This document shows positions 1-8,314 of a stretch of DNA of 64,000 bases, in pieces. Positions within the stretch are counted from its first letter, which is position 1; every line of letters starts with the position of its first letter. A program made the translations under genes and the position numbers. This DNA comes from UBA4582 sp002389265 (GTDB taxonomy: Bacteria; Pseudomonadota; Gammaproteobacteria; Pseudomonadales; Azotimanducaceae): positions 1,057,820-1,121,819 of the forward strand of contig CALSRT010000002.1 of NCBI GenBank assembly GCA_943788825.1. The letters are read 5' to 3'. The notes beneath the pieces were generated by a model, which saw only the letters and a list, made by a program, of their open reading frames with translations, was not told where the DNA came from and did not search any database.

Positions 1-1572
1 GTCATTATTTATATGCCGATGATTCCTGAGGCCGTCATCGCCATGCTGGCCTGTGCGCGTATAGGCGCCGTGCATTCGGTGGTATTTGGTGGATTTGCCG
101 CCAGGGAGCTCGCTAGCCGCATCGATGACGCCACGCCAAAATTGATAGTTGCTGCCTCCTGCGGCATTGAGTTCGCATCCGTTATTCCTTACAAACCATT
201 ATTGGACCAGGCTTTGGATCTCGCTCAACATCAGGTTGACGCTTGTATCATTCTGCAACGCCCTCAAGCTCGAGCTGCGCTGCAAGCAACAGACATAGAC
301 TGGGAGGTTGCAATCGCCGCCGCTGAGCCAGCAGCTTGCGTATCGTTGAAGGCCACTGATCCACTCTATGTGCTTTATACCTCGGGCACCACGGGCAAGC
401 CTAAGGGTGTTGTCAGGGATAACGGGGGACATGCCGTCGCTTTGAGATATAGCATGCAGGCGATCTACGACGTCGGACCGGGCGATGTCTTTTGGGCAGC
501 CTCGGATGTCGGCTGGGTAGTTGGCCACTCCTATATCGTCTATGCGCCACTGATTACTGGTTGTACCACAATCCTGTTTGAGGGTAAGCCGGTACGAACG
601 CCAGATGCAGGGACGTTTTGGCGGGTGATTGAAGAACATCAGGTGAAAGTATTTTTTACCGCGCCCACTGGCTTTCGCGCCATGCGCAAAGAGGATCCTG
701 AGAGCTTGCTGCTTCGAGACTATGACATATCCTGCCTGCAAGCTTTGTTCGTTGCTGGTGAGCGAACGGACCCACCCACTTACCACTGGCTCTGCGATAT
801 ATTGAATATCCCCGTGATCGATCACTGGTGGCAGACTGAAACCGGATGGCCAGTTGCGGCTAACTTGCGCGGAGTTGAGCCTAGGCCAACGCTGGCGGGT
901 TCGGCAAGCTTTCCAGTGCCAGGCTTTGAAGTTCAGGTGCTGGGGTCTGATCATGAACGGCTATCGGCAGAAGAAGAGGGTGATGTCGTGATTCGGTTGC
1001 CCCTGCCGCCCGGTTGTATGTCTACCGTCTGGGGTGATCACCAGCGTTATTTGGATGCCTATATGGAGCAGCATCCCGGTTATTACCATACGGGTGATGG
1101 TGGCTATTTCGATGCTGATGGCTATCTGTACATTATGGGACGCACTGATGATGTCATCAATGTTGCGGGTCACAGGCTCTCGACGGGAGAAATGGAAGAA
1201 ATCGTTGCAGCCCACCCTGCCATTGCAGAGTGTGCGGTTGTTGGTATTGAAGATCGGGACAAGGGTCAACTGCCCGTCGGATTGTTGATACTCAAGGACG
1301 GCGTGCAGTTGTCAGCGGCGCAGCTCGAGGCAGAGCTGGTGGCGATGGTCAGACAGGCCATCGGCGCCTTCGCGAATTTCAAACAGACGGTGGTGGTCAG
1401 TCGGCTGCCAAAGACGCGTTCAGGTAAGATCCTGCGGCAGATCATCAGGAAAATTGCTGACGACAAGCCCTTCGACCCACCGGCCACCATCGATGACCCG
1501 TCTGTGCTGGTGGAGATTCGTGAGGCCTTAATGACTGCAGGAATTGGCCAGATGGCGGAGACGCAAGGATGA
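1..1572 (+). CDS. prpE: Propionyl-CoA synthetase (AMP-forming), 5' end outside the window
   Basis: Acyl-CoA ligase that activates propionate (possibly other short acids) to the CoA thioester through an acyl-adenylate. The reading frame is open from base 1, so the start codon lies upstream; 523 residues are visible. Seen: the AMP-binding P-loop YTSGTTGKPKG near visible residue 126, followed by VVRDNGGH, a pairing typical of PrpE rather than acetyl-CoA synthetase; the WWQTETGWP motif; the YHTGDGG hinge region; and the C-terminal TRSGKILR motif, whose lysine is the catalytic, acetylation-regulated residue in this family. The stop codon overlaps the start of the next gene by four bases, so the two are probably cotranscribed. 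Substrate range is inferred from family resemblance only. Confidence 0.9.
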   Translation, partial: VIIYMPMIPEAVIAMLACARIGAVHSVVFGGFAARELASRIDDATPKLIVAASCGIEFASVIPYKPLLDQALDLAQHQVDACIILQRPQARAALQATDIDWEVAIAAAEPAACVSLKATDPLYVLYTSGTTGKPKGVVRDNGGHAVALRYSMQAIYDVGPGDVFWAASDVGWVVGHSYIVYAPLITGCTTILFEGKPVRTPDAGTFWRVIEEHQVKVFFTAPTGFRAMRKEDPESLLLRDYDISCLQALFVAGERTDPPTYHWLCDILNIPVIDHWWQTETGWPVAANLRGVEPRPTLAGSASFPVPGFEVQVLGSDHERLSAEEEGDVVIRLPLPPGCMSTVWGDHQRYLDAYMEQHPGYYHTGDGGYFDADGYLYIMGRTDDVINVAGHRLSTGEMEEIVAAHPAIAECAVVGIEDRDKGQLPVGLLILKDGVQLSAAQLEAELVAMVRQAIGAFANFKQTVVVSRLPKTRSGKILRQIIRKIADDKPFDPPATIDDPSVLVEIREALMTAGIGQMAETQG

Positions 1573-2321
1573 ACAGCGTATTGATTACTGGCGCATCTTC
1601 AGGGTTTGGTGAAGCCTGTGCTCGAAAGTTCGCAGCGCAAGGTTTGCGGTTGGTGCTCTGCGCTCGCCGCGCAGACAGATTATCGGCTCTCGCTGATGAG
1701 CTCAGTCAGATCACCGAGGTGCATTCGGTGATACTCGACGTTCGTGACCGAGAGGCCGTGTTTGCACTGCCGGCATCTCTGCCAGCAGCCTTTGCGGACG
1801 TTGGCATACTTGTTAACAATGCCGGCTTGGCTTTGGGCTTGGGTGGTGCGGACGTCGCGAGTGTCGACGACTGGGAAGCCATGGTCGACACCAATATTAA
1901 AGGTGTGATGTATTTGACCCAGGCGATGCTTCCTGGGATGGTCGCTCGCGGTGGCGGACATGTGGTGAATATTGGCTCTGTCGCCGCGAGTTGGCCCTAC
2001 CCGGGCGGGAACGTTTACGGCGGCACGAAAGCCTTTGTGCAGCAGTTCTCGCGCAATTTGCGTGCTGATCTGCTCGGCAAATCGATTCGAGTGTCAAACA
2101 TTGAACCAGGCATGTGTGAAACAGAATTTTCAGTCGTGCGCTTTAATGGTGATGAAGAGCGGGCTAAGCAGGTCTATTCGGGCATGCAGCCCTTGACCGG
2201 TACTGATATCGCCGAAATTGTTTATTGGGTGACGGCGTTACCGCCGCATATCAATGTCAACCAGCTGGAGGTGATGCCCACGGCCCAAGCCTGGGGTCCA
2301 TTCGCCGTTCATCGGGACTGA
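1569..2321 (+). CDS. ydfG: SDR oxidoreductase, YdfG-like (3-hydroxy acid dehydrogenase)
   Basis: Short-chain dehydrogenase of 250 residues, the usual length for the family. The N-terminal TGASSGFGEA glycine motif binds NADP(H), NNAGLALG is the conserved NNAG segment, and the catalytic Ser-Tyr-Lys triad is visible as NIGSVAASWPYPGGNVYGGTKAF. The central and C-terminal segments (VEDW-like VDDWEAMVDTN, LPPHINVNQLEVMP) follow E. coli YdfG closely. YdfG oxidises L-allo-threonine, serine and 3-hydroxy acids such as 3-hydroxypropionate. The start overlaps the stop of the propionyl-CoA synthetase gene, which fits a role with C3 acids, but that link is inference. Confidence 0.88.
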   Translation: MNSVLITGASSGFGEACARKFAAQGLRLVLCARRADRLSALADELSQITEVHSVILDVRDREAVFALPASLPAAFADVGILVNNAGLALGLGGADVASVDDWEAMVDTNIKGVMYLTQAMLPGMVARGGGHVVNIGSVAASWPYPGGNVYGGTKAFVQQFSRNLRADLLGKSIRVSNIEPGMCETEFSVVRFNGDEERAKQVYSGMQPLTGTDIAEIVYWVTALPPHINVNQLEVMPTAQAWGPFAVHRD

Positions 2322-2366
2322 TGTGAGCGTGGTTGATTTGGAGGTGTCTGGCTCTTGGAATCACGC

Positions 2367-2372
2367 TATAAT
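2367..2372 (+). promoter_or_regulatory. Candidate -10 box for the ABM-domain gene
   Basis: A perfect TATAAT lies 33 bases upstream of the ATG at 2405. No convincing -35 hexamer sits at 16-18 bases, so this is only a partial promoter match. Confidence 0.35.
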
Positions 2373-2404
2373 CTGTGGCTCCAAGCGAACTTGATAGCGG
2401 TAAT

Positions 2405-2791
2405 ATGATCATAGTCCACGGTAAATTCCCAATAAAGCAGGCGTTTCGAGATGAGGCGCTAAAGCTAATGCAGCGTATGTCTGTTGCCAGTCGTGAAGAA
2501 TACGGTTGCATCAGTTATGAGTTTTATGTGGGTTTGTCGGATCCCAATACGCTCTTGTTGTTCCAGGAATGGGATTCAGTTGACGCCCTGCAAGACCACT
2601 TCGATACGGCGCATATGGAAGAGTTTCTGAAAGTTTTACCTGATGTGCTAGACGGTGAAGTAGCAACCCGGCGCTATGAGGTTCGAAATCCCAATGATAT
2701 TCCCAGCCAGTCAAATGATGAGCAAAGAGTGCCTGCTGAGCGAGGTGACCAGTCGGCACATCGGCAGTCGAGACAGAAAATCATTCACTGA
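2405..2791 (+). CDS. Antibiotic biosynthesis monooxygenase (ABM) domain protein, YgiN-like
   Basis: Small cytoplasmic protein with a ferredoxin-like ABM fold at residues 1-90: MIIVHGKFPIK, then ASREEYGCISYEFY and LFQEWDSVDALQDHF, the usual strand-helix pattern of the family, ending near HMEEFLKVLPDVL. Members act as quinol monooxygenases or as dimeric domains of unknown substrate. The ATG at 2405 was preferred because the domain begins directly there; an upstream in-frame start at 2375 would add ten residues with no family match. The last 35 residues (SQSNDEQRVPAERGDQ and onward) are polar and probably disordered. The gene stands alone between ydfG and a convergent arsC-like gene. Substrate unknown. 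Confidence 0.75.
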   Translation: MIIVHGKFPIKQAFRDEALKLMQRMSVASREEYGCISYEFYVGLSDPNTLLLFQEWDSVDALQDHFDTAHMEEFLKVLPDVLDGEVATRRYEVRNPNDIPSQSNDEQRVPAERGDQSAHRQSRQKIIH

Positions 2792-2820
2792 TACTGTCAT
2801 ATTACCTAGCCGCTGCTGGG

Positions 2821-2858
2821 TAATGGTGGCGAGACCTTGTAATGGTGGCGAGACCTTG
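2821..2858. repeat. Perfect 19-bp tandem duplication
   Basis: The 19-base unit TAATGGTGGCGAGACCTTG occurs twice head to tail with no mismatch, in the gap between the ABM gene and the arsC-like gene. It looks like a recent duplication; no function is apparent. Confidence 0.9.
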
Positions 2859-2869
2859 TGAAGTTGGGT

Positions 2870-3223
2870 CTAGGTGAGTAGCGTTAAGACGTTCTCGGGA
2901 GGGCGACCTATCACTGCGCGGTTACCGACCACAACAATCGGTCGTTCGATCAGATGAGGGGCCTTGACCATCGCGTCGATCAATACGCTGTCAGGCAGGT
3001 TCAGTTCGTCAAGCTGCATGGTCTTGTATTGATCTTCAGAGGTTCGCAGTAATTGACGCGGGCGCATCAATAGCTTTGTGAGCAAGTCCTTCAACCGGTC
3101 TGCCGTCATCGGGCTTGTCAGATACAACACGATGGTCGGCGAGATACCGTGGGCTGTCAGTAACTCAAGGGTCTGGCGAGATTTAGAGCAGGCTGGGTTG
3201 TGGTAAATTGTGACAGCATTCAT
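2870..3223 (-). CDS. arsC: ArsC-family reductase (YfgD-like)
   Basis: Glutaredoxin-dependent arsenate reductase family, 117 residues as in E. coli YfgD. Seen: the HNPACSKSR motif that places the nucleophile at Cys12, and the three arginine regions RPRQLLRT, IERPIVV and VIGRPPENV that bind the oxyanion in ArsC. The family either reduces arsenate to arsenite or, as in many orphan members, has no proven substrate. There is no arsR, arsB or acr3 nearby, so an arsenic role is not supported by context. It is divergent from the yihY gene, with about 100 bases between the two starts. Confidence 0.85.
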   Translation of the reverse strand: MNAVTIYHNPACSKSRQTLELLTAHGISPTIVLYLTSPMTADRLKDLLTKLLMRPRQLLRTSEDQYKTMQLDELNLPDSVLIDAMVKAPHLIERPIVVVGNRAVIGRPPENVLTLLT

Positions 3224-3325
3224 CGGATTTTGAGTTCATTTGGATGAGGCTGAAAATTGTAGAGAGCCTGTGTGCAATCAACAAGTGCAAGATTGGCAAA
3301 ATCGTGGACATCTTGGAACCTTTCG

Positions 3326-4552
3326 ATGAAAACAATCACGTTACGCGCTGTAACGCAGCTTCCAGATTATCTTTGGCGCCTTTCAGCTCACATGCTAAAA
3401 CGCTATGTTGACGATGGTTGTCAGGCAACGGCGGCAGCACTGACCTACCAGACGCTGTTTGCGGTAGTCCCGCTCTTGACGGTGATGTACGCAGTGCTCA
3501 ACGCGGTGGAGGCCTTCAAGGATCTATCGGTGGAAGTTGAGGGATTCCTATTCGATAATGTGGTGCCGGAGAACGTCGTTAATCTGCAGGATTACCTGCA
3601 TGACTTCTCCACTCAAGCGCAAAGTCTGAGCTTGCCAAGTCTGGCATTTTTGGGCGTCACGGCATTCCTGATGTTGTTTACTATTGAGCGCACTTTTAAT
3701 GAGATCTGGCGGGTTCGAGAGCCCCGACAGGGCTATCAGCGGTTTTTGATGTACTGGGCCGTGTTGTCGCTGGGGCCGATCTTGGTGGGTATGGGGTTTG
3801 TGATCACAACCTACTTGATGGCCATGCCATTCTTGTCCGATGTTGATCAGTACACTGGCGCGCTCGGTTATCTGCCGATTTTGCTGAGTGCCGCCATGTT
3901 GACGCTGGTCTACGTCGTGGTACCGAATTGTGCAGTGTCATTCAAACATGCGGTGGTGGGTGGCTTGCTCGTTGCGATAGCGTTTGAAATGGCAAAGTAT
4001 CTGTTTGGCTTTGTCATGTCGCGCTCAAGTTTTGAAGTGATTTATGGGGCGTTTGCTGCAGTTCCATTGTTCCTGCTGTGGATTTACGTTTCATGGACCA
4101 TCGTTCTAATGGGCGCGGAACTAGTTAAAGCCTTGGGCGTCTATCGCCGTGATGGTGGCAGTCAACTGGAGGCGCCATTATTTCAAATTGTCATTATCCT
4201 CGAGTTGTTTTTTCATGCGCACCACAGAGGGGCCGTCGTGGGGGATGAAGATATTCGAAGCTGTGGCGCTCGTATTGATCTGGAACATTGGAACGACTAT
4301 CGCCAGAGACTGATCGAGCTTAATCTGATTCGTAGTGTCGACAAAGGCGGGCTGGTACTGTCGAGAGATCTGAGTGAAATATCCGTATGGGAGTTATATC
4401 AGCGATTAGGCTGGCCCCTACCCGAGACAGTCAAAGGTACAAGCGCCTGGGAGGTGGCAATGGCAGCCGACATACAGCATATTAATCAACATAATCAGGA
4501 TCTGCTTAAAATGGATCTTGAGTCCCTGTTCCGTCTAGGTAGCAAAGAATGA
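3326..4552 (+). CDS. yihY: YihY/BrkB-family inner membrane protein
   Basis: Integral membrane protein formerly misnamed RNase BN. Seen: the family signature DGCQATAAALTYQTLFAVVPLL early in the protein and about six hydrophobic segments up to roughly residue 270 (LAFLGVTAFLMLFTIERTF, YWAVLSLGPILVGMGFV, VPLFLLWIYVSWTIVLMG). A soluble C-terminal part of about 130 residues resembles the DNA-binding-like extension found in the longer proteobacterial members. ATG 3326 begins the recognisable family N-terminus; an upstream start at 3272 would add 18 residues. The stop overlaps the start of the thioredoxin-like lipoprotein by four bases. Molecular function unknown. Confidence 0.85.
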   Translation: MKTITLRAVTQLPDYLWRLSAHMLKRYVDDGCQATAAALTYQTLFAVVPLLTVMYAVLNAVEAFKDLSVEVEGFLFDNVVPENVVNLQDYLHDFSTQAQSLSLPSLAFLGVTAFLMLFTIERTFNEIWRVREPRQGYQRFLMYWAVLSLGPILVGMGFVITTYLMAMPFLSDVDQYTGALGYLPILLSAAMLTLVYVVVPNCAVSFKHAVVGGLLVAIAFEMAKYLFGFVMSRSSFEVIYGAFAAVPLFLLWIYVSWTIVLMGAELVKALGVYRRDGGSQLEAPLFQIVIILELFFHAHHRGAVVGDEDIRSCGARIDLEHWNDYRQRLIELNLIRSVDKGGLVLSRDLSEISVWELYQRLGWPLPETVKGTSAWEVAMAADIQHINQHNQDLLKMDLESLFRLGSKE

Positions 4553-4989
4553 GAAAATTTCTGATTGTAGTTTTTATGTTAGGGCTCTCGGGCTGCCAGC
4601 AGCCTGAGTTTTATTCTGTGCAAGGCGGCGAGCATCGGTTTGATGATTTCAAAGGTCGGTATCTGGTTGTGAATTATTGGGCGACCTGGTGTGCACCTTG
4701 TATTCGAGAGATTCCTGAATTGAATGCGTTCGCTGACGAGTTTCACGATCGAGTTGCTGTATGGGGTGTCAATTTCGATGCGCCTGAAGGTGCTGAGCAA
4801 CTCAGGCAAGTACAAAAAATGCAGATCACATTTCCCGTGTTTGCTTTGAATCCAAGCGCGCAGTTGGGCGTCGTCATGCCCGAGGTGCTGCCGACGACCT
4901 TGGTCTTCGACCCGCAGGGAGCATTGCTCGCTACCCTGGTTGGACCTCAGACCCGAGAGTCACTGCTGGCGGTCTTAGCGTTGGAGTAG
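4549..4989 (+). CDS. TlpA/ResA-like thioredoxin lipoprotein
   Basis: Periplasmic thiol-disulfide oxidoreductase anchored by a lipid. Residues 1-16 form a lipoprotein signal ending in the lipobox LSGC, which predicts acylation of Cys16. The thioredoxin fold follows, with the redox motif WCAPC (Cys48/Cys51) in the setting NYWATWCAPCIREIPELN that is typical of TlpA/ResA/CcmG proteins, and the cis-proline region EVLPTTLVFDPQG. At 146 residues it is a single-domain member. It overlaps yihY by four bases and converges on proS with a 41-base gap. The partner protein cannot be told from the sequence. Confidence 0.87.
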   Translation: MRKFLIVVFMLGLSGCQQPEFYSVQGGEHRFDDFKGRYLVVNYWATWCAPCIREIPELNAFADEFHDRVAVWGVNFDAPEGAEQLRQVQKMQITFPVFALNPSAQLGVVMPEVLPTTLVFDPQGALLATLVGPQTRESLLAVLALE

Positions 4990-5030
4990 TTTTCGAACTG
5001 GCCTGCTAGGGTTGTCTTTCGTTGCTTGGC

Positions 5031-6755
5031 TCAGAGACCGAGTTCTTGCTCAAGCAATACCTTAAAGTGCTTGGCGATACCCTCGACAGGTAGTTCGCTG
5101 CTCACGCCGGTCTGTCTGTTCACGTATTCCACAACCTGGGTTGCCAGGCCGCGTTCGCCGATAACAAGTCGGTGGGGTATGCCTATCAGCTCGGCATCGG
5201 CGAATTTTGCGCCGGGTCTCGGACCTTCCCGATCATCGAGCAGAACTTCGATACCGAGCTGTCGCATAGTCTCGTAAACAGACTCTGCCGTGGCAGCCAC
5301 CTCCGCTGACTTGTGGCTGTTGATGGGAATGATAATGACGTGGAACGGCGCGATGCAGGTCGGCCAGATCATGCCTCTATCGTCATGGTATTGTTCGATA
5401 ATCGCCGCCACTAACCGCGTGACGCCCATCCCGTAGCAACCCATCTGCATCAGCGCAGCTTTACCGTTTTCATCAAGCACCGTTGCATTCATCGACTTGG
5501 AATACTTTTCACCGAGCTGGAAGATGTGACCCACTTCAATACCCTTTTTGAGCTGTAATTGGCCCAGCCCGTCAGGGCTTGAATCGCCTTCAACGACATT
5601 GCGCAAGTCAAATATCGCTGTTGCGGTGGCATCACGGCCCCAATTAGCATTCTGTAGGTGGATGTCATCTTTGTTGGCGCCGCAGGTGAAGTTGACCAGA
5701 GCGGCTGCGTTGCGGTCGGAGACTACAGGTATGCTCAGACCCACCGGACCAATGGAGCCCACCGTGCAACCTAGCTCGGCTTGAATCTCTTCAGGACTCG
5801 CGAGGGTCAGTGGCGTGGCCAACATGCCGATTTTAGCGGCCTTAATAGTGTTTATTTGATGATCGCCGCGTAACACCAGGGCGACCAATGGAGTCTCGCT
5901 GCCCTTGAATATGAGAGTCTTAACCGTTCGCGCTGGGTCAATTTGCAGAAAGTCAGCCACGTCCTCAATGGTCTTGCGGCCAGGAGTCGAGATCTCAGTC
6001 AGTTCTTCGGGGGTGGCATTTTCAGCAGCCGGTGCCAGCGCCTCGGCCATTTCAACGTTGGCAGCGTAATCGCTACCAGAGCTGAACGCGATAGTGTCTT
6101 CGCCTGAGTCCGCGAGAACATGGAATTCAACGGAGGCGCTACCACCAATGCTGCCGGTATCTGCCAGTACGGGGCGAAAGTCGAGATGCATTCTTTTGAG
6201 AATACGGCTGTAAGTCTCGTGCATCAGCTGGTAGGTCTCGCCCAGGCTTTCCTGAGTCATATGAAAGGAGTAAGCATCTTTCATTAGAAACTCGCGAGCG
6301 CGCAACAAGCCAAAGCGAGGCCGGGTCTCGTCTCTGAATTTCGTCTGAATCTGATAAAAATTAATGGGTAACTGCTTGTGGCTTTTGAGTTCATTGCGGG
6401 CGAGATCGGTAATCACCTCTTCATGGGTCGGTCCCATACAGAAATCTCGCTTGTGCCGGTCAACAAATTTCAAGAGCAGGCCATCATCATATTCTTGCCA
6501 ACGACCAGACTCGACCCACAGTTCCGCCGGTTGGACCACCGGCATCATGACTTCCAGTGCGCCGGCGTTATCCATCTCCTCACGGATAATACCCTCGACC
6601 TTATGTAGTACCCGCAAACCCAAGGGCAACCAGTTGTAAATGCCGGATGCCAGTTTGCGTATCAATCCGCCGCGTATAAGCAGCTGGTGACTGATGACCT
6701 CAGCATCGGCGGGGGTTTCCTTGAGGGTCGAAATCGAGTAGCTGGATGCTTTCAT
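5031..6755 (-). CDS. proS: Prolyl-tRNA synthetase, bacterial type with INS editing domain
   Basis: Class II aminoacyl-tRNA synthetase charging tRNA-Pro. It has 574 residues, standard for the bacterial (ProS type 1) form. Seen: N-terminal RKLASGIYNWLPLG, motif 2 region FRDETRPRFGLLRAREFLMKD, an inserted YbaK-like editing domain at about residues 225-400 (FLQIDPARTVKTLIFKG and the GSIGP segment) that deacylates Ala-tRNA-Pro, motif 3 MGCYGMGVTRLVAAI, and the anticodon-binding domain at the C-terminus (LDDREGPRPGAKFADAELIG). The gene is on the strand opposite the adjacent thioredoxin gene. Housekeeping, one gene seen. Confidence 0.97.
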   Translation of the reverse strand: MKASSYSISTLKETPADAEVISHQLLIRGGLIRKLASGIYNWLPLGLRVLHKVEGIIREEMDNAGALEVMMPVVQPAELWVESGRWQEYDDGLLLKFVDRHKRDFCMGPTHEEVITDLARNELKSHKQLPINFYQIQTKFRDETRPRFGLLRAREFLMKDAYSFHMTQESLGETYQLMHETYSRILKRMHLDFRPVLADTGSIGGSASVEFHVLADSGEDTIAFSSGSDYAANVEMAEALAPAAENATPEELTEISTPGRKTIEDVADFLQIDPARTVKTLIFKGSETPLVALVLRGDHQINTIKAAKIGMLATPLTLASPEEIQAELGCTVGSIGPVGLSIPVVSDRNAAALVNFTCGANKDDIHLQNANWGRDATATAIFDLRNVVEGDSSPDGLGQLQLKKGIEVGHIFQLGEKYSKSMNATVLDENGKAALMQMGCYGMGVTRLVAAIIEQYHDDRGMIWPTCIAPFHVIIIPINSHKSAEVAATAESVYETMRQLGIEVLLDDREGPRPGAKFADAELIGIPHRLVIGERGLATQVVEYVNRQTGVSSELPVEGIAKHFKVLLEQELGL

Positions 6756-7082
6756 AATCGCTGTCTGTGGTGACCTATAATAATTTCAGAGTTGTTAAAA
6801 GACATATTAATCACTGGTGCCGCTGACCTGTTGGATCTGTTCAGGTTTGCGTCACGGGCCTGCGGTTGTTGAGCCGCGGCTATGGCTGCTAATCACGGCG
6901 CTGATTCTAGCAAGGAGTTGAGGTGCTGAATACTGCAGTTGTTGTGTTGGATCGCTCACTGGCGCATTTGGGCAAGGGAAATGATAGGTGCCACGTAGCC
7001 GGTGTCGCTCAAAAGGGCAACTATCAAGTAAAAAAAAGGGCCGCTGATGCGGCCCTTTTTAAACACTGCTTAAGCCAGTGGC
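6756..7082. other. Gap between proS and the HU gene
   Basis: This is the upstream region of proS plus the 3' end of the HU gene. Apart from the terminator at 7031-7060 nothing is recognised; the short open frames here have no coding character. Confidence 0.5.
7031..7060 (-). terminator. Rho-independent terminator of the HU gene
   Basis: Perfect inverted repeat with stem GGGCCGC/GCGGCCC around a TGAT loop, flanked by A7 on one side and T5 on the other. The flanking A and T runs make it usable in both directions; on the minus strand it lies just past the HU stop codon at 7083. Confidence 0.85.
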
Positions 7083-7496
7083 TTAAGCGAGTTCTTTCAA
7101 GCCTTTCAGTGGCAGCACTTTAACTTTCGTGCTGGCTGGCTTGGCGGCAACGTTCATTACTTCGCCTGGACGGAAAGGGTTAGGGACGCCCTTACGAGCC
7201 TTGCTGGCTGGCTTCTTGACTGTCTTGATTTTAAGCAGGCCGGGTAATGTGAATTCGCCTACGGCACCTTTTTTAACGTGTCGTGCAATCAGGTCATTCA
7301 ATTCTTGGAAGACCGCTGTAACCTGTTTCTTGCTGAGATCAGCATTTGCAGAAATCTCGGCAATAATCGCGCTTTTCGTGTATTTTTCCTTGATTGCCGG
7401 CAATTTCTTCGGTGCTGCAACGGGCTTGGCAACAGCTTTAGGTTTAGTTTTAGCTTTAGTCACTGTCTTTTTTGCGATTGCCTTTTTGGCTGCCAT
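7083..7496 (-). CDS. HU-family DNA-binding protein with lysine/alanine-rich N-terminal tail
   Basis: Nucleoid-associated protein of 137 residues, against about 90 for ordinary HU. Residues 1-48 are a basic low-complexity tail of Ala-Lys-Pro blocks (AAKKAIAKK, KAKTKPKAVAKP) like histone H1-type tails. The HU/IHF fold follows: YTKSAIIAEISANADLSKK, FQELNDLIARHV, the beta-arm with GEFTLPGLLKI and the arm-tip segment GVPNPFRPGEVM. The start at 7496 was chosen because AAGGA lies about seven bases upstream; a start eight codons earlier has no such site. It is monocistronic, ends at a strong terminator, and is divergent from the fmdB gene. Confidence 0.88.
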   Translation of the reverse strand: MAAKKAIAKKTVTKAKTKPKAVAKPVAAPKKLPAIKEKYTKSAIIAEISANADLSKKQVTAVFQELNDLIARHVKKGAVGEFTLPGLLKIKTVKKPASKARKGVPNPFRPGEVMNVAAKPASTKVKVLPLKGLKELA

Positions 7497-7843
7497 TCGT
7501 GATTCCTTTTTGAATATCAATGTTATGAAAAAGATGGTTATGAAGAATATGAGTTAAATATGTGTTAAATGTTGTTGAGATGCAGGTTTGGTGCTTGAAT
7601 TTAAGCGCTTTTTGCTCTCAGCGACAATGTGGGTCTTTATATATGATTGGCTTTTGTGTCGCAAGGTTTAGGCTAGGTTTTTTGCATTTCCTTCGAGTAT
7701 TTTTACGAAAGCCACCCTTGAAGCAGTTTTGCTCCAGTGAGGCGTGTCGTAGGCGCTCGCCATGGCGTGATATTAAGGTATAATGCGCGGCCGCAGTTCT
7801 CCGTAAAATTGCCCTATTGTCCGATTATAGAGGAAGGTTTGTC
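7497..7843. other. Divergent promoter region between HU and fmdB genes
   Basis: The gap holds the upstream regions of two divergent genes. It is AT-rich near the HU start and carries a TATAAT facing fmdB at 7778-7783. A 73-codon open frame inside it (7562-7783) shows no domain and no ribosome site. Confidence 0.4.
7778..7783 (+). promoter_or_regulatory. Candidate -10 box for fmdB-aspS
   Basis: A perfect TATAAT lies 60 bases upstream of the GTG start of fmdB. No clear -35 hexamer at the usual spacing. Confidence 0.4.
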
Positions 7844-8251
7844 GTGCCAATCTACGAGTATCAGTGTGAAGAGTGCCAGCATCGAATTGAGAAGCTCATG
7901 AAGTTGTCTGATGAGGCGCCTGTGATTTGCCCAAAATGTAACAAGCCTGCATTGAAAAAGATGGTCTCGGCCGCTGCCTTCAGGCTTAAAGGGTCTGGCT
8001 GGTATGAGACGGACTTTAAGACTGGCTCGAAGAAGAATGTGCTCCATGGCGGCAGTAGTAGTGACTCCTCGTCTGGCAGCTCGGGAAGTGGGGATTCTGG
8101 GTCAAGTAGCTCGGGTGCAAGTGAAAAGAGTTCATCCGGCGGCAAGTCGAGTGGTGCTAGCAGTGCTTCCACCGGCACTTCCTCTGGCACCTCCTCTGGC
8201 TCTGGCTCCACTGGCTCCAGCACGTCGAGCAATAAGCCATCATCCAGTTAG
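7844..8251 (+). CDS. FmdB-family zinc ribbon protein with Ser/Gly-rich tail
   Basis: Small protein starting (M)PIYEYQCEECQ, the nearly invariant FmdB N-terminus, with a second CxxC as VICPKCNK; together they form a zinc ribbon over residues 1-45. The conserved SAAAFRLKGSGWYETDFK follows. Residues 70-135 are almost entirely Ser, Gly and Thr, far longer than the tail in typical FmdB proteins. The GTG at 7844 was chosen because it gives the family N-terminus and has AGGAAGG seven bases upstream. It lies 63 bases before aspS, an association common in gammaproteobacteria. Its function is unproven; FmdB proteins are often called putative regulators. Confidence 0.85.
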   Translation: MPIYEYQCEECQHRIEKLMKLSDEAPVICPKCNKPALKKMVSAAAFRLKGSGWYETDFKTGSKKNVLHGGSSSDSSSGSSGSGDSGSSSSGASEKSSSGGKSSGASSASTGTSSGTSSGSGSTGSSTSSNKPSSS

Positions 8252-8314
8252 GCGGCTGTTCGAGTTAAAGCGCCAGTCCGGCGAAGAAGTCATTAGATAA
8301 TTGAGGTAACGATA

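Noticed and set aside
199..954. 251-codon minus-strand frame
   Set aside because: Antisense to the propionyl-CoA synthetase gene, which has clear motifs; no domain in the antisense product.
7562..7783. 73-codon frame between HU and fmdB
   Set aside because: No ribosome site, no domain, lies in a promoter region.
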